The notes beneath the pieces were generated by a model. It searched no databases, was not told the origin of the DNA, and saw only the letters and a list, made by a program, of their open reading frames with translations. From NCBI GenBank assembly GCA_963678675.1, contig OY783199.1:13834232-13898231 (forward strand): a stretch of DNA of 64,000 nt, read 5' to 3'. Below, one piece after another: positions 31,297 to 43,285 of this stretch (positions within the stretch are counted from its first letter, which is position 1; each line of letters starts with the position of its first letter). The DNA is from Xiphydria camelus (Eukaryota; Arthropoda; Insecta; Hymenoptera; Xiphydriidae). The position numbers were made by a program, and so were the translations under genes.

Positions 31297-33390
31297 ATGC
31301 CGAAACTTAAAAGTTTTTGCGAATTATCGCGGAGGCAGAGAAATCGCCGTTTGGAAAAACTGGAGGACTCGAAACTTTATAAAACTAATAGTAATTGTAA
31401 ATTACGTCGGAACGTGACGGACCATTTGCCTCGTACGGAAATTCACAATGATTCAATGACCACGACAAACTCTAATTGCAGTTCCTACGAAGTCGTCACT
31501 GAACACGAAATGTTTCATATTCCGGATGATATTTCCATTGAGAACGACTCGTCAGAAAATGAAATGGTAGAAATGGTAGAAGAACGTTCGTCGCTCTCAA
31601 ATGAGCAACATCTTCCATTAGGTTCAAAATTAATTTTATGGGCTGATACAAATAAAATTGAGCAAAAAAGCTTAACGTCACTGTTAAAGATTCTTAAAAG
31701 TGAAGGTCATTGCGATTTACCAAATGATGGAAGGTCATTAACACCCAGATGCACCATAGTCTACAATAAATGTGGAGGACAGTACTACCATTATGGCTTA
31801 CAGAAAGGAATAATTGACAAGCTGAATCAGTTACAAATTAAAAATTTGAAAAGTCCAATTTTAATTAATATAAATATTGATGGGCTTCCCATTTCTAAAA
31901 GCTCGAAGAGCTAGTTATGGCCAATTTTAGTACAGATCTGTCATGAACAATCAATAACACCGTTTATAGTTGGTGCTTTCCACGGGTGTAGCAAACTAAA
32001 TACATGTGAACATTTCTTACAAGATTTTGTATCAGAGTTAAAGCAGTTAAGTACAGATGGCTTTCAATTTCAAGATAATATCTACTTGGTTAAAATTCGA
32101 GCAATTATATGTGACGCTCCTGCGCGGTCGTTTGTTACGTGCACGAAAGGCCATAACGGTTATTTTGGGTGCAGTAAATGTGTTATTGAAGGAGATTATG
32201 AAAACCATCGAATGCTTTTTCTAAATGAATATTGTCCTTTGCGTACTAATGAATCTTTTCAACTTCGTCAAAACCCGGAGCATCATACAGGAATATCTCC
32301 TTTCGAACAGATTCCTTTGCCAATGGTAACTACTTTTCCTCTCGACTACATGCATCTGGTTTGCCTCGGCCAAATGAAAAAAATGCTACGCTTATGGTTA
32401 AGAGGATCTCGTATGAGTTCAATGGCTCGATTATCTGCACAACAAATAAAGCTTTTGACAGCAGATATAGTTGCAATTAAGGCATATGTTTGTTGCGAAT
32501 TTGTTCGAGTACCTACGAATTTTGAAGAATTAGATAGGTGGAAAGCGACTGAATTTAGAATATTCTTATTATATCTTGGACCTGTTTTAATGTACAAGTA
32601 TCTACCAGATGACTATTTGAAACATTTTCTTGCACTTCATTGTGCAGTTAGAATATTATGTCATCCGCAAGATTATTTAAAAAGTAATAATTATAGTAAA
32701 GAACTTTTGCTGTACTTTACTCATTATTTTAAAGATCTATATGGTGCAGAAAATATGATTTATACCGTACACAATTTAATACACTTAAGTGATGATGCAA
32801 AGAGATACGGACCTCTGGATAGTTTCAGTGCTTTTCCTTTTGAAAATTACTTGCACAGTTTAAAGAAGTTATTAAGAAAACATGAGAAACCGCTACAACA
32901 AATTCATCGTAGAATTATCGAGAAAAATACAGCAAATGAATTAAGAACGAAAAAATCAACTGCAAAGTATCCTGTTCTTATTTCACGGAATAAAGAAAAT
33001 CTACCTTTTGGATGTCACGATTCTCATGATGCATTGAAATTTTCTGATTTCAAATTGTCGTGTACTGCAAATGCAGATCGCTTCTGTTTTTTAAAAAATA
33101 AAATCATAAAGATAAAATTTATAGGACTAAAAGATGAAAACCCTATAAATATTGGACAAGCTTTTAAGAACTATGAACCTTTTCCTATATACATGCCATT
33201 CGCGACATATGAACGTTTTTTTGGTCAGCGACGAGTTGACAGAACTACAAATTTTTTCTGTGAGCGACATTCTAAGAAAAGCAGTACTACTTCCATGGAA
33301 AGGAAAATTTTGTGTTTTTCCACTTCTCCACACGGATATATTACCAGGTAGAGAGACGCTTATAATAGCCCTCTCGTTGATTATATAATT
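31297..33390 (+). pseudogene. CACTA-like transposase
   Basis: Transposase of the 10.4-kb element. ATG 31297 (MPKLKSFCELSRRQRNRR), just after a splice-acceptor-like TATTGCAG. An acidic N-terminal linker is followed by the core: NINIDGLPI, a stop codon TAG at 31912-31914, then LWPIL, IICDAPAR, CTKGHNGYFGCSKC (zinc pair), PLPMVTTFPLDYMHLVCLGQ and the helical GPLDSFSAFPFENYLHSLKK region. The order matches EnSpm/CACTA (Transposase_21-type) proteins. A frame change at about 33215 is needed to reach the usual C-terminus (LPWKGKFCVFPLLH). One nonsense codon and one frameshift: recently disabled. A donor-like GGTAGAG follows at 33347. Confidence 0.8.
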
Positions 33391-34736
33391 ATCATTATTT
33401 TCATTTTATACATATTATTATTTTGCAGATGTTTAATGTTGTTGTGGGTGAAAATTGGTGCTCTGTTGTACCACAATCATGGGTTAATTCCAATAAAAAA
33501 TTATGTTCATGGCCATCTCTAGGGGTAAACATTTCCAAAGCAATTAAAAAACAACAGTGTCCGCAATGCACTTGGGGAAACCTCAATATCAAATATATTT
33601 TAGGACCGTATGGTAAGGATACATATTTAAAGATATTAGACAATTAATAACTATATTTACACGTATTGATTGACATTTTCGCTAACACTCATGCATCGCC
33701 AACGGAACACATTCTCGGAAACACCCGATATTATTGATTACAAGATTTCATTATGACTATTTATCAAATATTATTTTAGTAATACTATTACTATCTCAAT
33801 TTCAAATGTCTAGGATCATATGAAGCTGCAAAAAATGTAGAAAAGGAAGAAGAATTCTTATCATCTGATGATGCCCAAGTCAACGAGCTTCAAAATCAAA
33901 AGGAAAATACTCTACCTGCAAAAAGGAGAAGAAAACAAAAAATAATTTCATCAGATGATAGTTATGATGAAAATAACAAAACTGAGCCTAGTAATTTTGT
34001 TTAATATAATTCGACAAAGATCAATATCAACTTTTGAAAATATTTTCTTTACTACCTGCATCAAACGTTCGTGTTTTCGCACATACCTCTAATCTGATTA
34101 ATAAAAATTTTTGTGGGGAAATTGTATTTCTGTAAATTGTACGTTGGCAGGAAAAAAGAAGAGAAAAAAAATCCCAGACCCTCCAAGCTATTACGATAAA
34201 AGTGATAATAATAAAGCGGAGAATAATGCAATTTTTTTATCCAAGATGCAACTGAATGCACAGTCATCTATGACGCCTCCGACCTCAAGACAAATTGAAC
34301 AAATGCTAAATGAGAGCAGAACAAATTTAGAAGGTTTTCAAATTTCCCGTAGTAGTCAGTTTTAACTTTATATGAATATCTTTTCTCCTACCATGTATCT
34401 ATTTTTTTTTAGAAAACCAAGATAATGAGCGTTCATCAATAGATGATTTTGAATCTCGATTGGATTATGGTGATTTTTTCTCTGACTCACCAATTATTCA
34501 TGATGAATACAATTCCATCTTGATGAAATCAACTCAAGTATATTAATAATAACGATTTATGTATTTTCTTATAACAGATACTTCTCAAGAGAGACAGCCA
34601 AAATTTCCAAGCAGTAAGAAACCAAAATCATCAGTGATATGTACAGAAGAAACTCGTCCGCTTTCTGACATAAATCGTAATATAAAATGTTACAAATTAT
34701 TCCATCTTGATGAAATCAACTCGAGTATATTAATAA

Positions 34737-35931
34737 CTAGCAGCCCGTCCCGGCTTCGCACGGGTAGATTGTGGATTGATTTTGTCCGTCCACCATTGTT
34801 TAAATACATTTTTAATACAAAACTTTTAGTATTTTTCCCGGGCTACGCAATGGTCATATTGGATTTGACCTTGACCATGACCTTCAAGGTTATATCGAAG
34901 TCAAATTAATTTTTTTTCACGTTCAAATGTGTCCTTGACCATTTTTTTCATGTTACCTTTATTGTTAGCGGAGGTCAAATTTAGGTCAAGTATAGTTCGA
35001 CTTTTTCAACACCCTGTATAAGATTTACTAACTCAGAAACCTTCGCGGGCATGCGTCCAACCATTTCCCAATTTTTCATCGCAATCGGATGAACGGTTTA
35101 GGAAGGCATAATAATCATCAGTACCGGTACTTTTTGAACACCTTTTATAAGATTTACTAATTCAGAAACCTTCGCGGGCATGCGTCCAACCATTCCCCAA
35201 AGTTTCATCGCAATCGGATGAACGGTTTAGGAAGGCATAATAATCATCCGTACCGGTACTTTTTGAACACCCTGTATAAGATTTACTAACTCAAAAACCT
35301 TTGCGGGCATGCGTCCAACATTCCCCAACTTTTCATCGCAATCGGGTGAACGGTTTAGGAAGGCATAATAATCATAAGTACCAGTACTTTTTGAACACCT
35401 TTTATAAGATTTACTAACTCAGAAATCTTCGCGGATATGCGTCCAACCATTCCCCAACTTTTCATCGCAATCGGATGAACGGTTTAGGAAAGCATAATAA
35501 TCATCAGTACCGGTACTTTTTGAACACCTTTTATAAGATTTACTAACAATAAGAAACCTTCGCGGGCATGCGTCCAACCATTCCCCAAAGTTTCATCGCA
35601 ATCGGATGAACGGTTTAGGAAGGCATTTAATATTACCTTAAAGGTCACGGTCAAGGTCAAATCCAATACGACCACTGGGTAGCCAAGGGAAAATCCTTAA
35701 AGTTTTGTATTAAACATTTTTCTCTAAAATGTTTTCCCGCTGAGATAATCGGCCGTACCGGGACTTTTTGAACACCCTGTATAAGATTTACTAACTCAGA
35801 AACCATCGCAGGCATGCGTCCAACCATTTCCCAAAATTTCATCGCAATCAGATGAACGGTTTAGGAAGGCATACGAGACATACAGACAGACAGCAGACAA
35901 ACATTCATTTTTATATATATAGATAGATAGA
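34737..35931 (-). mobile_element. Non-autonomous Helitron, minus orientation
   Basis: On the minus strand it starts TCTATCTATCTATATATATA and ends with a GC-rich hairpin (CCCGTGCGAAGCCGGGACGGG-type) followed by CTGCTAG. It is inserted exactly between A and T with no target duplication, as the undisturbed exon copies show. The interior is a minisatellite of ~120-bp units containing CGTTCATCCGATTGCGATGA. No Rep/helicase. Confidence 0.88.
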
Positions 35932-36243
35932 TAACGACTTATGTATTTTCTTATAACAGATACTTCTCAAGAGAGTCAGCAAAAATTTCCAAGCAGTAAG
36001 AAACCAAAATCATCAGTGACATGTACAGAAGAAACTTGTCCACTTTCTGACATAAATCGTAATATAAAATGTTACAAATTATTCCATCTTGATGAAATCA
36101 ACTCGAGTATATTAATAATAACGATTTATGTATTTTCTTATAACAGATACTTCTCAAGAGAATCAGCCAAAATTTCCAAGTAGTAAGAAACCAAAATCAT
36201 CAGTGACATGTACAGAAGAAACTCGTCCGCTTTCTGACATAAA

Positions 36244-37580
36244 TCTATATATATAAAAATGAATGTTTGGCTGTCTGTCTGTCTGGCTGTCTGTCTGTCT
36301 GTCTGTATGTATGTATGTCTCGTATGCCTTCCTAAACCGTTCATCCGATTGCGATGAAATTTTGGGAAATGGTTGGACGCATGCCTGCGATGGTTTCTGA
36401 GTTAGTAAATCTTATACAGGGTGTTCAAAAAGTCCCGGTACGGCCGATTATCTCAGCGGGAAAACATTTTAGAGAAAAATGTTTAATACAAAACTTTAAG
36501 GATTTTCCCTTGGCTACCCAGTGGTCGTATTGGATTTGACCTTGACCGTGACCTTTAAGGTAATATCAAATGCCTTCCTAAACCGTTCATCCGATTGCGA
36601 TGAAACTTTGGGGAATGGTTGGACGCATGCCCACGAAGGTTTCTTATTGTTAGTAAATCTTATAAAAGGTGTTCAAAAAGTACCGGTACTGATGATTATT
36701 ATGCCTTCCTAAACCGTTCATCCGATTGCGATGAAAATTTGGGGAACAGTTGGACGCATGTCCGCGAAGGTTTCTGAGTTAGTAAATCTTATAAAATGTG
36801 TTCAAAAAGTACTGGTACTGATGATTATTATGCCTTCCTAAACCGTTCATCCGATTGCGATGAAAAGTTGGGGAATGGTTGGACGCATGCCCGCGAAGGT
36901 TTCTGAGTTAGTAAATCTTATACAGGGTGTTTAAAAAGTCCAGGCACAATTGATTATCTCAGCGGGAAATCATTTTAGAGAAAAATGTTTCATACAAAAC
37001 TTTAAGGATTTTCCCTTGGCTACCCAGTGGTCATATTGGATTTGACCTTAACCGTAACCTTTAAGGTAATATCAAATGCCTTCCTAAACCGTTCATCCGA
37101 TTGCGATGAAACTTTGGGGAATGGTTGGACGCATGCCCGCGAAGGTTTCTTATTGTTAGTAAATCTTATAAAAGGTGTTCAAAAAGTACCGGTACTGATG
37201 ATTACTATGCCTTCCTAAACCGTTCATCCGATTGCGATGAAAATTTGGGGAACAGTTGGACGCATATTCGCGAAGGTTTCTGAGTTAGTAAATCTTATAC
37301 AGGGTGTTCAAAAAGTCGAACTATACTTGACCTAAATTTGACCTCCGCTGACAATAAAGGTAACATGAAAAAAAATGGTCAAGGACACATTTGAACGTGA
37401 AAAAAAATTAATTTGACCTCGATATAACCTTGAAGGTCATGGTCAAGGTCAAATCCAATATGACCATTGCATAGCCCGGGAAAAATACTAAAAGTTTTGT
37501 ATTAAAAATGTATTTAAACAATGGTGGACGGACAAAATCAATCCACAATCTACCCGTGCGAAGCCGGGACGGGCTGCTAG
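36244..37580 (+). mobile_element. Non-autonomous Helitron, plus orientation
   Basis: Starts TCTATATATATAAAAATGAA at 36244 and ends CTGCTAG at 37580. The split host sequence (CATAAA then TCGTAAT) rejoins perfectly across it. Same family and internal minisatellite as the copy at 34737. Short ORFs inside are repeat translations. Confidence 0.9.
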
Positions 37581-38646
37581 TCGTAATATAAAATGTTACA
37601 AATTATTCGATTTTTCATTGATAAACAATTGTGATTCTGTTTTTTCCTACAGTTAGTAATAATCCTATACATTTACTGGACGCTAATGAAAATTGGAAAC
37701 CACGGGGATCTTCCGGAAATAACGTAACGTTAAATATTCAAAACTCCAGTATTGGTGACGAAACACAAAAGCGTTCGAAAGAACATAGCGGAGCATTAAA
37801 TATCGGTAAGTCTAGTATTTTTATCTCTAAGTCAAATTTCCAAAGTTTATTTTTTCATAATTCGGTATTCCATTTTTATTCTAGATAATCCTTTGCTCGA
37901 AAGATATTTAATATCTATGAATCGTAAATTGGATATTAGTTTGGGCATACTTAACAATGATGAACGTAGAGCAAGGATCGAAGACTCAGTTGATCAGTTA
38001 CCAATATTTCCGTTAAAATCCATTCGATTTCAAAACATTTTCAAACGAATTAAAAGATGATCGAGAACTACGAAAACAGTTTGTAAGTTCCAATATATTT
38101 TGATTTCTTTTTATTTTATGTGTGGTTCAGACTTATTATACATATTTTATAACTTCACAGAAAAATAAAATTCTTCGAATTGGTTGGAAATCAAGCTACA
38201 ATCATCTAACTAATGTTCTTGTCGTAATGCTAACAAATGAACTGGGGAGAAATTTGACATGGGACGGGCAACGACAAACGGAGGGTATCAAAGACACGAC
38301 GTTTGCTAATATTATTATCGGTATATAGAAATATATAAGATAAAATGAAGTTTAAACATTATCTGCTGCACAATTTTTCAATTTGTAACTATATTTTTCC
38401 AATTTATAGGAACTATTCTAAATGCATATGACACTTCGACGAGCACTAGCTTATCCCAAACTTTTAGCGAATGGCTTCGTCGTGCCGGAGATAGATACCG
38501 TTATCATTTAAAATTGGGCCGAGAAATTTAACAATTAAGATGTTGTATGGTAGGAATGGAATTGTAATATAAAGGAATTATATTACAATTTTTTAAATAA
38601 ATGTAAACTGTCTCTTGAAAATTGAATTTTTAATATTTTATTTCAA

Positions 38647-38793
38647 CCCAAGTAGCACAGAATGAGAAATTCCAAAAATGTATGTAATAATATCACAAAA
38701 TGTATACCTGTTATCTCTTCGAAAGACAACTTATTTTTCGGTACTCTTATTGTTAGACAACTTCTTGGAATTTCTCATTTTGTGCTATTTGGG
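38647..38793. mobile_element. 147-bp MITE with CCCA...GCAC ends
   Basis: Inverted ends CCCAAGTAGCACAGAATGAG and CCCAAATAGCACAAAATGAG resemble the CCCAGACAGCAC ends of the host transposon, so this is likely a deletion derivative of a related element. Confidence 0.8.
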
Positions 38794-39075
38794 AACCCTC
38801 ATAAACTATAACCTTCAATTTATTAAAAAAAACAATAAAGAAGTTTCAAAAAAGTCGACGAAAAGATGTCTTAACGATACTGTTACCATACGACTAAAAG
38901 ATGTCTAAATTTTGTCATCTTTTAGTCATATCTATTAGACGACAAAAAGTGGGACGTAAGACGTCTTTCAGTCATCTTTTCGTCGACTATATGCTATCAT
39001 TGAAAGATGACTTTAAGTAAAATCAGCCATCTTTTAGGCATCTTTTGGATGACTTTGTGCTGTCTGGGTAGGTAC

Positions 39076-39328
39076 ATACCGTATGTCTGACAGCAAGCGC
39101 AACAGGAGCTGTAACCTAAAATTTGACTTCGGCAGTGTTTGGAGGGTGCTCAAGTCACTCACAAATAAGAAATAATTGACAGCTATCGAGAAATCAGACA
39201 TTTTGACACTTTTCGCCCTTACGCTGTGCGAGCAGCGTTTATGAGTGACTCGAGCATCCTCCAAACACTGCCGAAGTCAAATTTTCAGGTCACAGCTCCT
39301 GTTGCGCTTGCTGTCAGACATACGGTAT
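39076..39328. mobile_element. Foldback MITE of the CCGTATGTC family
   Basis: 253-bp palindrome, ends ATACCGTATGTCTGACAGC and inverse, with TTTGACTTCGGCAGTGTTTG in the arms. It begins only seven bases outside the end of the 10.4-kb transposon. Confidence 0.88.
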
Positions 39329-39678
39329 ATTAGAAGTTTATTTCACGTACCTAATGTTGTTTATTGGAACATTGGAGCGTACTTCCGCTAAAGAATCAAT
39401 TTAAGCTATTTTCATAGTTGTAATATTAGCCGAGGGACGAACTCTTTAATTAACATAAATATTTGTTATTCTATTAACTGGTAATACGAACGTATAGTTG
39501 TATTTTTGATTATATCTATATTTCATGTATTATATATTTTCTACCATTGAAAATAAATCTAATAGAAAAAGTTAAAAAAGGATTTTGAAAGTGTTAAAAC
39601 TCATAACATTTTTAACCTTCCTAAGTCACTCATTTCGACTATACACAGAGGTTGTTTGGGTCAAAAATGACCCACATA

Positions 39679-40386
39679 TGGGGCATAAGTTCTGAAGTGT
39701 ACCACCCTCGAAAATGAAAGTTGTCCGATCGGGCTAAAAATTTTCCCAATTGTAGTCCTATTAGATAGTACTCCTCACACCAAAAATTAATTCATTTTGA
39801 TAATTATTTATCAAAGTGAAGGGGGTACAATTTTTGGGTTATTTAAGCAAAGCCTTACATTTAAACATCTGTAACTTTTTTCCTATTGCCTTAAACAAAA
39901 TTTCACTAGAAACGTTTTTCATAGATTTTTCCACATTTCTGGTGGCCATAACAATTTTTTAAAAAATTAAAAATTTGACCCTAATTTTTGAAAATCAAAA
40001 ATAAATCTGATTTTCTTTAATTTGGACAATTTTCTTATTTTTTAAAATAATTTTAGATGAAAGCTGAGATTTTTTCCTATAACACCTCTAAGTTTCAGAG
40101 TGGCAAATTAATTCTTCTCTGAGTAATAGAACGATACGTAAAGCTGGTGGTAGATGTAACGCGCGCGTATTCGTAGATCTCTGCAAATGAAGTGGTGGGA
40201 GGTCGAGCTGAACGCAATTCCGTAGCCGCGTGCTATCCTGTGCTACAACTGCTACATCGAAGGGACCGGTGAGTAAATTGGCGGGATATTTGAAAATATC
40301 GTGACTTTGGTCATTCTTATCTGAAAAAAGTTCTTTTTTTACGATGTCCTCTAAAAATATGAATAAAATTTGGAAGGATAGATGTA

Positions 40387-40420
<34 letters not shown>

Positions 40421-41185
40421 AACACCTTCATCAGATTTTTTAGAAGGTCATCAGCCTTTTGAAAAGGATTAATACATCTATCCCCTTCCAAATTTTATTC
40501 ATATTTTTAGAGGACATGGTAAAAAAAGAACTTTTTTCAGATAAGAATGACCAAAGTCACGATATTTTCAAATATCCCGCCAATTCACTTACCGGTCCCT
40601 TCGATATACCAGTTGTAGCACAGGATAGCACGCGGCTACGGAATTGCGTTCAGCTCGACCTCCCACCACCTCATTTGCAGAGATCTACGAATACGCGTGC
40701 GTTACATCTCCCACCAGCTTTACGTATCGTTCTATTACTCAGAGAAGAATTAATTTGCCACTCTGAAACTTGGAGGTCTTATAGGAAAGAATCTCAGCTT
40801 TCTTCTAAAATTATTTTAAAAAATAAGAAAATTGTCCAAATTAAAGAAAATCAAATTTATTTTTGATTCTCAAAAATTAGGGTCAAATTTTAAATTAAAA
40901 CAAAAATTGTTATAGCCACCAGAAAGTCTGTGGAAAAATCTATGAAAAACATTTCTAGTGAAATTTTGTTTAAGGCAATAGGAACAAAGTTACAGATATT
41001 TAAAAGTAAGGCTTTGCTTAAATAACCCAAAAATTGTACCCCCTCCACTTTGATAAATAATTATCAAAATGAATTAATTTTTGGTGTGAGGAGTACTATC
41101 TAATAGGACTACAATTGGGCCAATTTTTAGCCCGATCGGACAACTTTCATTTTCGAGGGTGGTACACTTCAGAAATTATGCCCCA
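39679..41185. repeat. 1.5-kb palindrome inside the piggyBac-type element
   Basis: Arms of ~740 bp, ends TGGGGCATAAGTTCTGAAG and inverse, with TA on each side, suggesting a separate Tc1/mariner-type foldback insertion. A (TA)n run (40390-40418) lies at the centre. Arms are highly similar, so folding or recent copying is likely. Confidence 0.88.
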
Positions 41186-41429
41186 TATATAATACACGTT
41201 CGTTACTATTTATTGCTCCATTTTTAATACACTTTGTTATTGATTACTTACTTCTAAATACCGGATACGTATTTAGATGAAAAAATATTGCTTTTCGAAT
41301 ATTAACGTACATAAAATTATTTTTTTTCAGAACGCTTACATCTAATTAGTGATGATTTTGTCCTGTAATGTGCTACGGAAAAACCATTATCAGCACCTCA
41401 AGCACGTATGTGTTTGCACTAGATGACCC

Positions 41430-41670
41430 TTACAAATAAATGTTTGGCAACGGTGATATTTGTAAAAAGATTTGTTGTCAGTTTTCTCGCAAAGTAGCAA
41501 CGACCTCTTTTCTTCGCGCCTATAGACTGAGATGTAGAAGAAGAAGGTACCACTTCAGATTTAATTTTCAAGTTTAAAAGTTTTGACAAACTAAAAATGC
41601 ACCCTGCTGCGTGAACGTTCATTGAATAACTGATAGGATAATCGAAGAAAGAAGGATGCGTCAAAGTCAA
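41430..41670 (-). pseudogene. piggyBac transposase C-terminal remnant
   Basis: Minus strand: KKRGRCYF, then after a frame slip CEKTDNKSFYKYHRCQTFICKGH. Spacing of Cys and His matches the cysteine-rich C-terminal domain of piggyBac transposases. The catalytic part is missing. Short and frameshifted, but consistent with the TTAA ends. Confidence 0.65.
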
Positions 41671-42075
41671 GCGCGAACAAGTTCAGATCTGCGAGCTGCT
41701 GTGAGCAGCAGCTCTGCAACGAACAACATTGTTGCTGCTATGTAACTCACGCGAGTACTTTATTTTGCTCGTCCTATATATGTTTAATAATAAGCATGTT
41801 ATGATACGTTATTTAGTCTTATCAGTCTAAACACGAAATATGCGAAAATCGCCGCATAAAAGCATTGGGTCATTTTTGACCCGAATAACCTCCGTGTAAC
41901 TATTTTTATCGTAAGTACTCCTGATCGATTTTTCAAAAGTTAAAATCACCAGAATTTCTCTATAGACTATACAAATAAAGTCACTAACCCATAAGTATGT
42001 ATCGTGTACGGTCTTAGTGTTATTAACAAAATTAATATGCTACGGGTCAGAAATGACCCGAGCGACTTAGGAAGG

Positions 42076-42404
42076 TTAATAACATTATGCAGATTGAAAT
42101 AATTTTGATGTGTAAACATCTATTACGGCGGTATGAGGGTAAACCTCGGGAAACGGGACGGAAATGTGAGACCGGATGTGATTCGTGCGCAGCTACTTCA
42201 GCGCTTACGGCCTAAGGTGGCATTACATTTTCATGTCGATGATGTCGATATAGTAAATCGCTATACAACATACTAATAGCGCAGCTAGCATTGGTGACGC
42301 ACAGAAGCCTAGTCACTTTCTCCTAGCTTCCCCACGCGCTCCGTAAACAGCTTAACAGTAAACACTTGTATCTCTGTCTAAATAATCTATATATACCGTA
42401 ATAC
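42076..42404. other. No gene seen
   Basis: Short unique stretch between repeats; nothing recognised. Confidence 0.4.
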
Positions 42405-42815
42405 CGTATACCGCACGTCCGACAGTATTTGCCGACGGTGTTTGAGTCTTTTACATGTGCACCGTTGGCAAATACTGCCGAAGGTAAATGTCGCTTGTTG
42501 CGTTTCTTACGGATACCGTATGTCCCACTCTGTACCGTATGCCCTATTCTGTACATATTTACCAGTTTAAAATTACCTTCGGGCAGGCTTCGTCGGTACT
42601 CAAGTCATTTAATACCGGTAGAAGTCGAGTCGGTAGTTAGAGTTGGTGTCAATTCGGGAGATCGAAGCGTCTAGCCTTGAAACCGTGGATTTGTGAATTA
42701 TGGTGAGTAATTTCCATTATTAACTACCGACTCGACTTTTACCGGTAAAAATTGCTCGAATTCGCCCCGGCCACCAAGCCCGGCCGAAGGTAAATGTCAA
42801 GGTCATACGGATATC
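42405..42815. mobile_element. Degraded CCGTATGTC-family MITE cluster
   Basis: A perfect 18-bp hairpin CAGTATTTGCCGACGGTG pairs with 42460-42477 (one mismatch at most). It is followed by ATACCGTATGTCCCACTCTG and the AATACCGGTAGAAGTCGAGT block of the 7551 copy, then a partial right arm ending in GTCATACGG near 42809. Confidence 0.7.
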
Positions 42816-43129
42816 GGTTATCGAAATAACCGATTTGAACTTGCTGACGACGCCAACGCGGATGACTACGCATGCGCATTCACGCTTCTCCGGTGATTCT
42901 ATTGGACGAGGAGACCCACGGGGGTGCTCATGCAAAACTCGCAATTTTGCTATGGTCTGATTGATCGCGGACATACGGTACATGTAAATTTCTGCAGTGT
43001 GTCGCATATGCAACTAGATTAGATAATAAGGCCGTACAACCTTCAAGGGTTACTAGATTTTATAGCGGTAAAATTCAAATATTCTATACTAATTTAGGAT
43101 TGCTATTCTATCGAGAAATAACGAGCGGA

Positions 43130-43282
43130 TAAATGGAATTCGACACAACTGTTCGCACCGTTTAATAGTATCAGTCATAAATACGTCGCCAATCCTTAGC
43201 TAATCCTAAGTTCTCCGAAACGGCATATTCCGGGAATGTAAGCTGCGAACACACCACGGTTTATACCTTTCCTGGAAATCAA
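43130..43282. repeat. Fragment of the GTTCCGTCGCA dispersed repeat
   Basis: Shares GTTTAATAGTATC and the GGCATATTCCGGGAA-type stretch with the copies at 9050 and 29256. It abuts the 3.68-kb transposon. Confidence 0.45.
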
Positions 43283-43285
43283 TTA

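Larger units (their letters stand above)
33429..38531 (+). pseudogene. DUF4806-domain passenger gene, multi-exon
   Basis: Second gene of the 10.4-kb element. Exon 1 (33429-33612) encodes MFNVVVGENWCSVVPQSW and ends at a GTAAGG donor. Later acceptors are visible at 33814, 34151, 34413, 34578, 37653, 37885, 38161 and ~38410. Middle exons encode low-complexity acidic and basic linkers. The C-terminal exons form the DUF4806 domain: ELKDDRELRKQF, KILRIGWKS and LTNELGRNLTWDGQ. One frameshift near 38037 breaks it. The exon at 34578 is present three times (34578, 35959 and 36147), and two Helitrons sit between the copies. DUF4806 has no established function; it is often met in insect DNA-transposon contexts. 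Exon joins are inferred from splice consensus only. Confidence 0.7.
28696..39068 (+). mobile_element. 10.4-kb CACTA-like DNA transposon with nested insertions
   Basis: Ends CCCAGACAGCAC (28696) and GTGCTGTCTGGG (39068), with TA on both outer sides. Subterminal arrays of AAAGATG/CATCTTT words occur within ~200 bp of each end. Between them are a transposase gene (31297-33390) and a DUF4806 gene (33429-38531), both plus strand. About half of the length is later insertions. Superfamily call rests on the transposase; a CACTA-like group with atypical CCCA ends is inference. Confidence 0.75.
39616..42075. mobile_element. piggyBac-type element, non-autonomous
   Basis: TTAA stands at both ends (39612-39615, 42076-42079), with inverted ends CCTTCCTAAGTCACTC and CCTTCCTAAGTCGCTC. 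Subterminal palindromes GGGTCAAAAATGACCC (39658), GGGTCATTTTTGACCC (41867) and GGGTCAGAAATGACCC (42047) recur. A palindrome fills 39679-41185 and a decayed transposase tail remains at 41430-41670. Confidence 0.88.

Noticed and set aside
34559..37218. Multiple ~60-codon ORFs with MVGRMPA or SSDCDETLGNGWTHA
   Set aside because: Translations of the Helitron minisatellite unit, recurring with the repeat.
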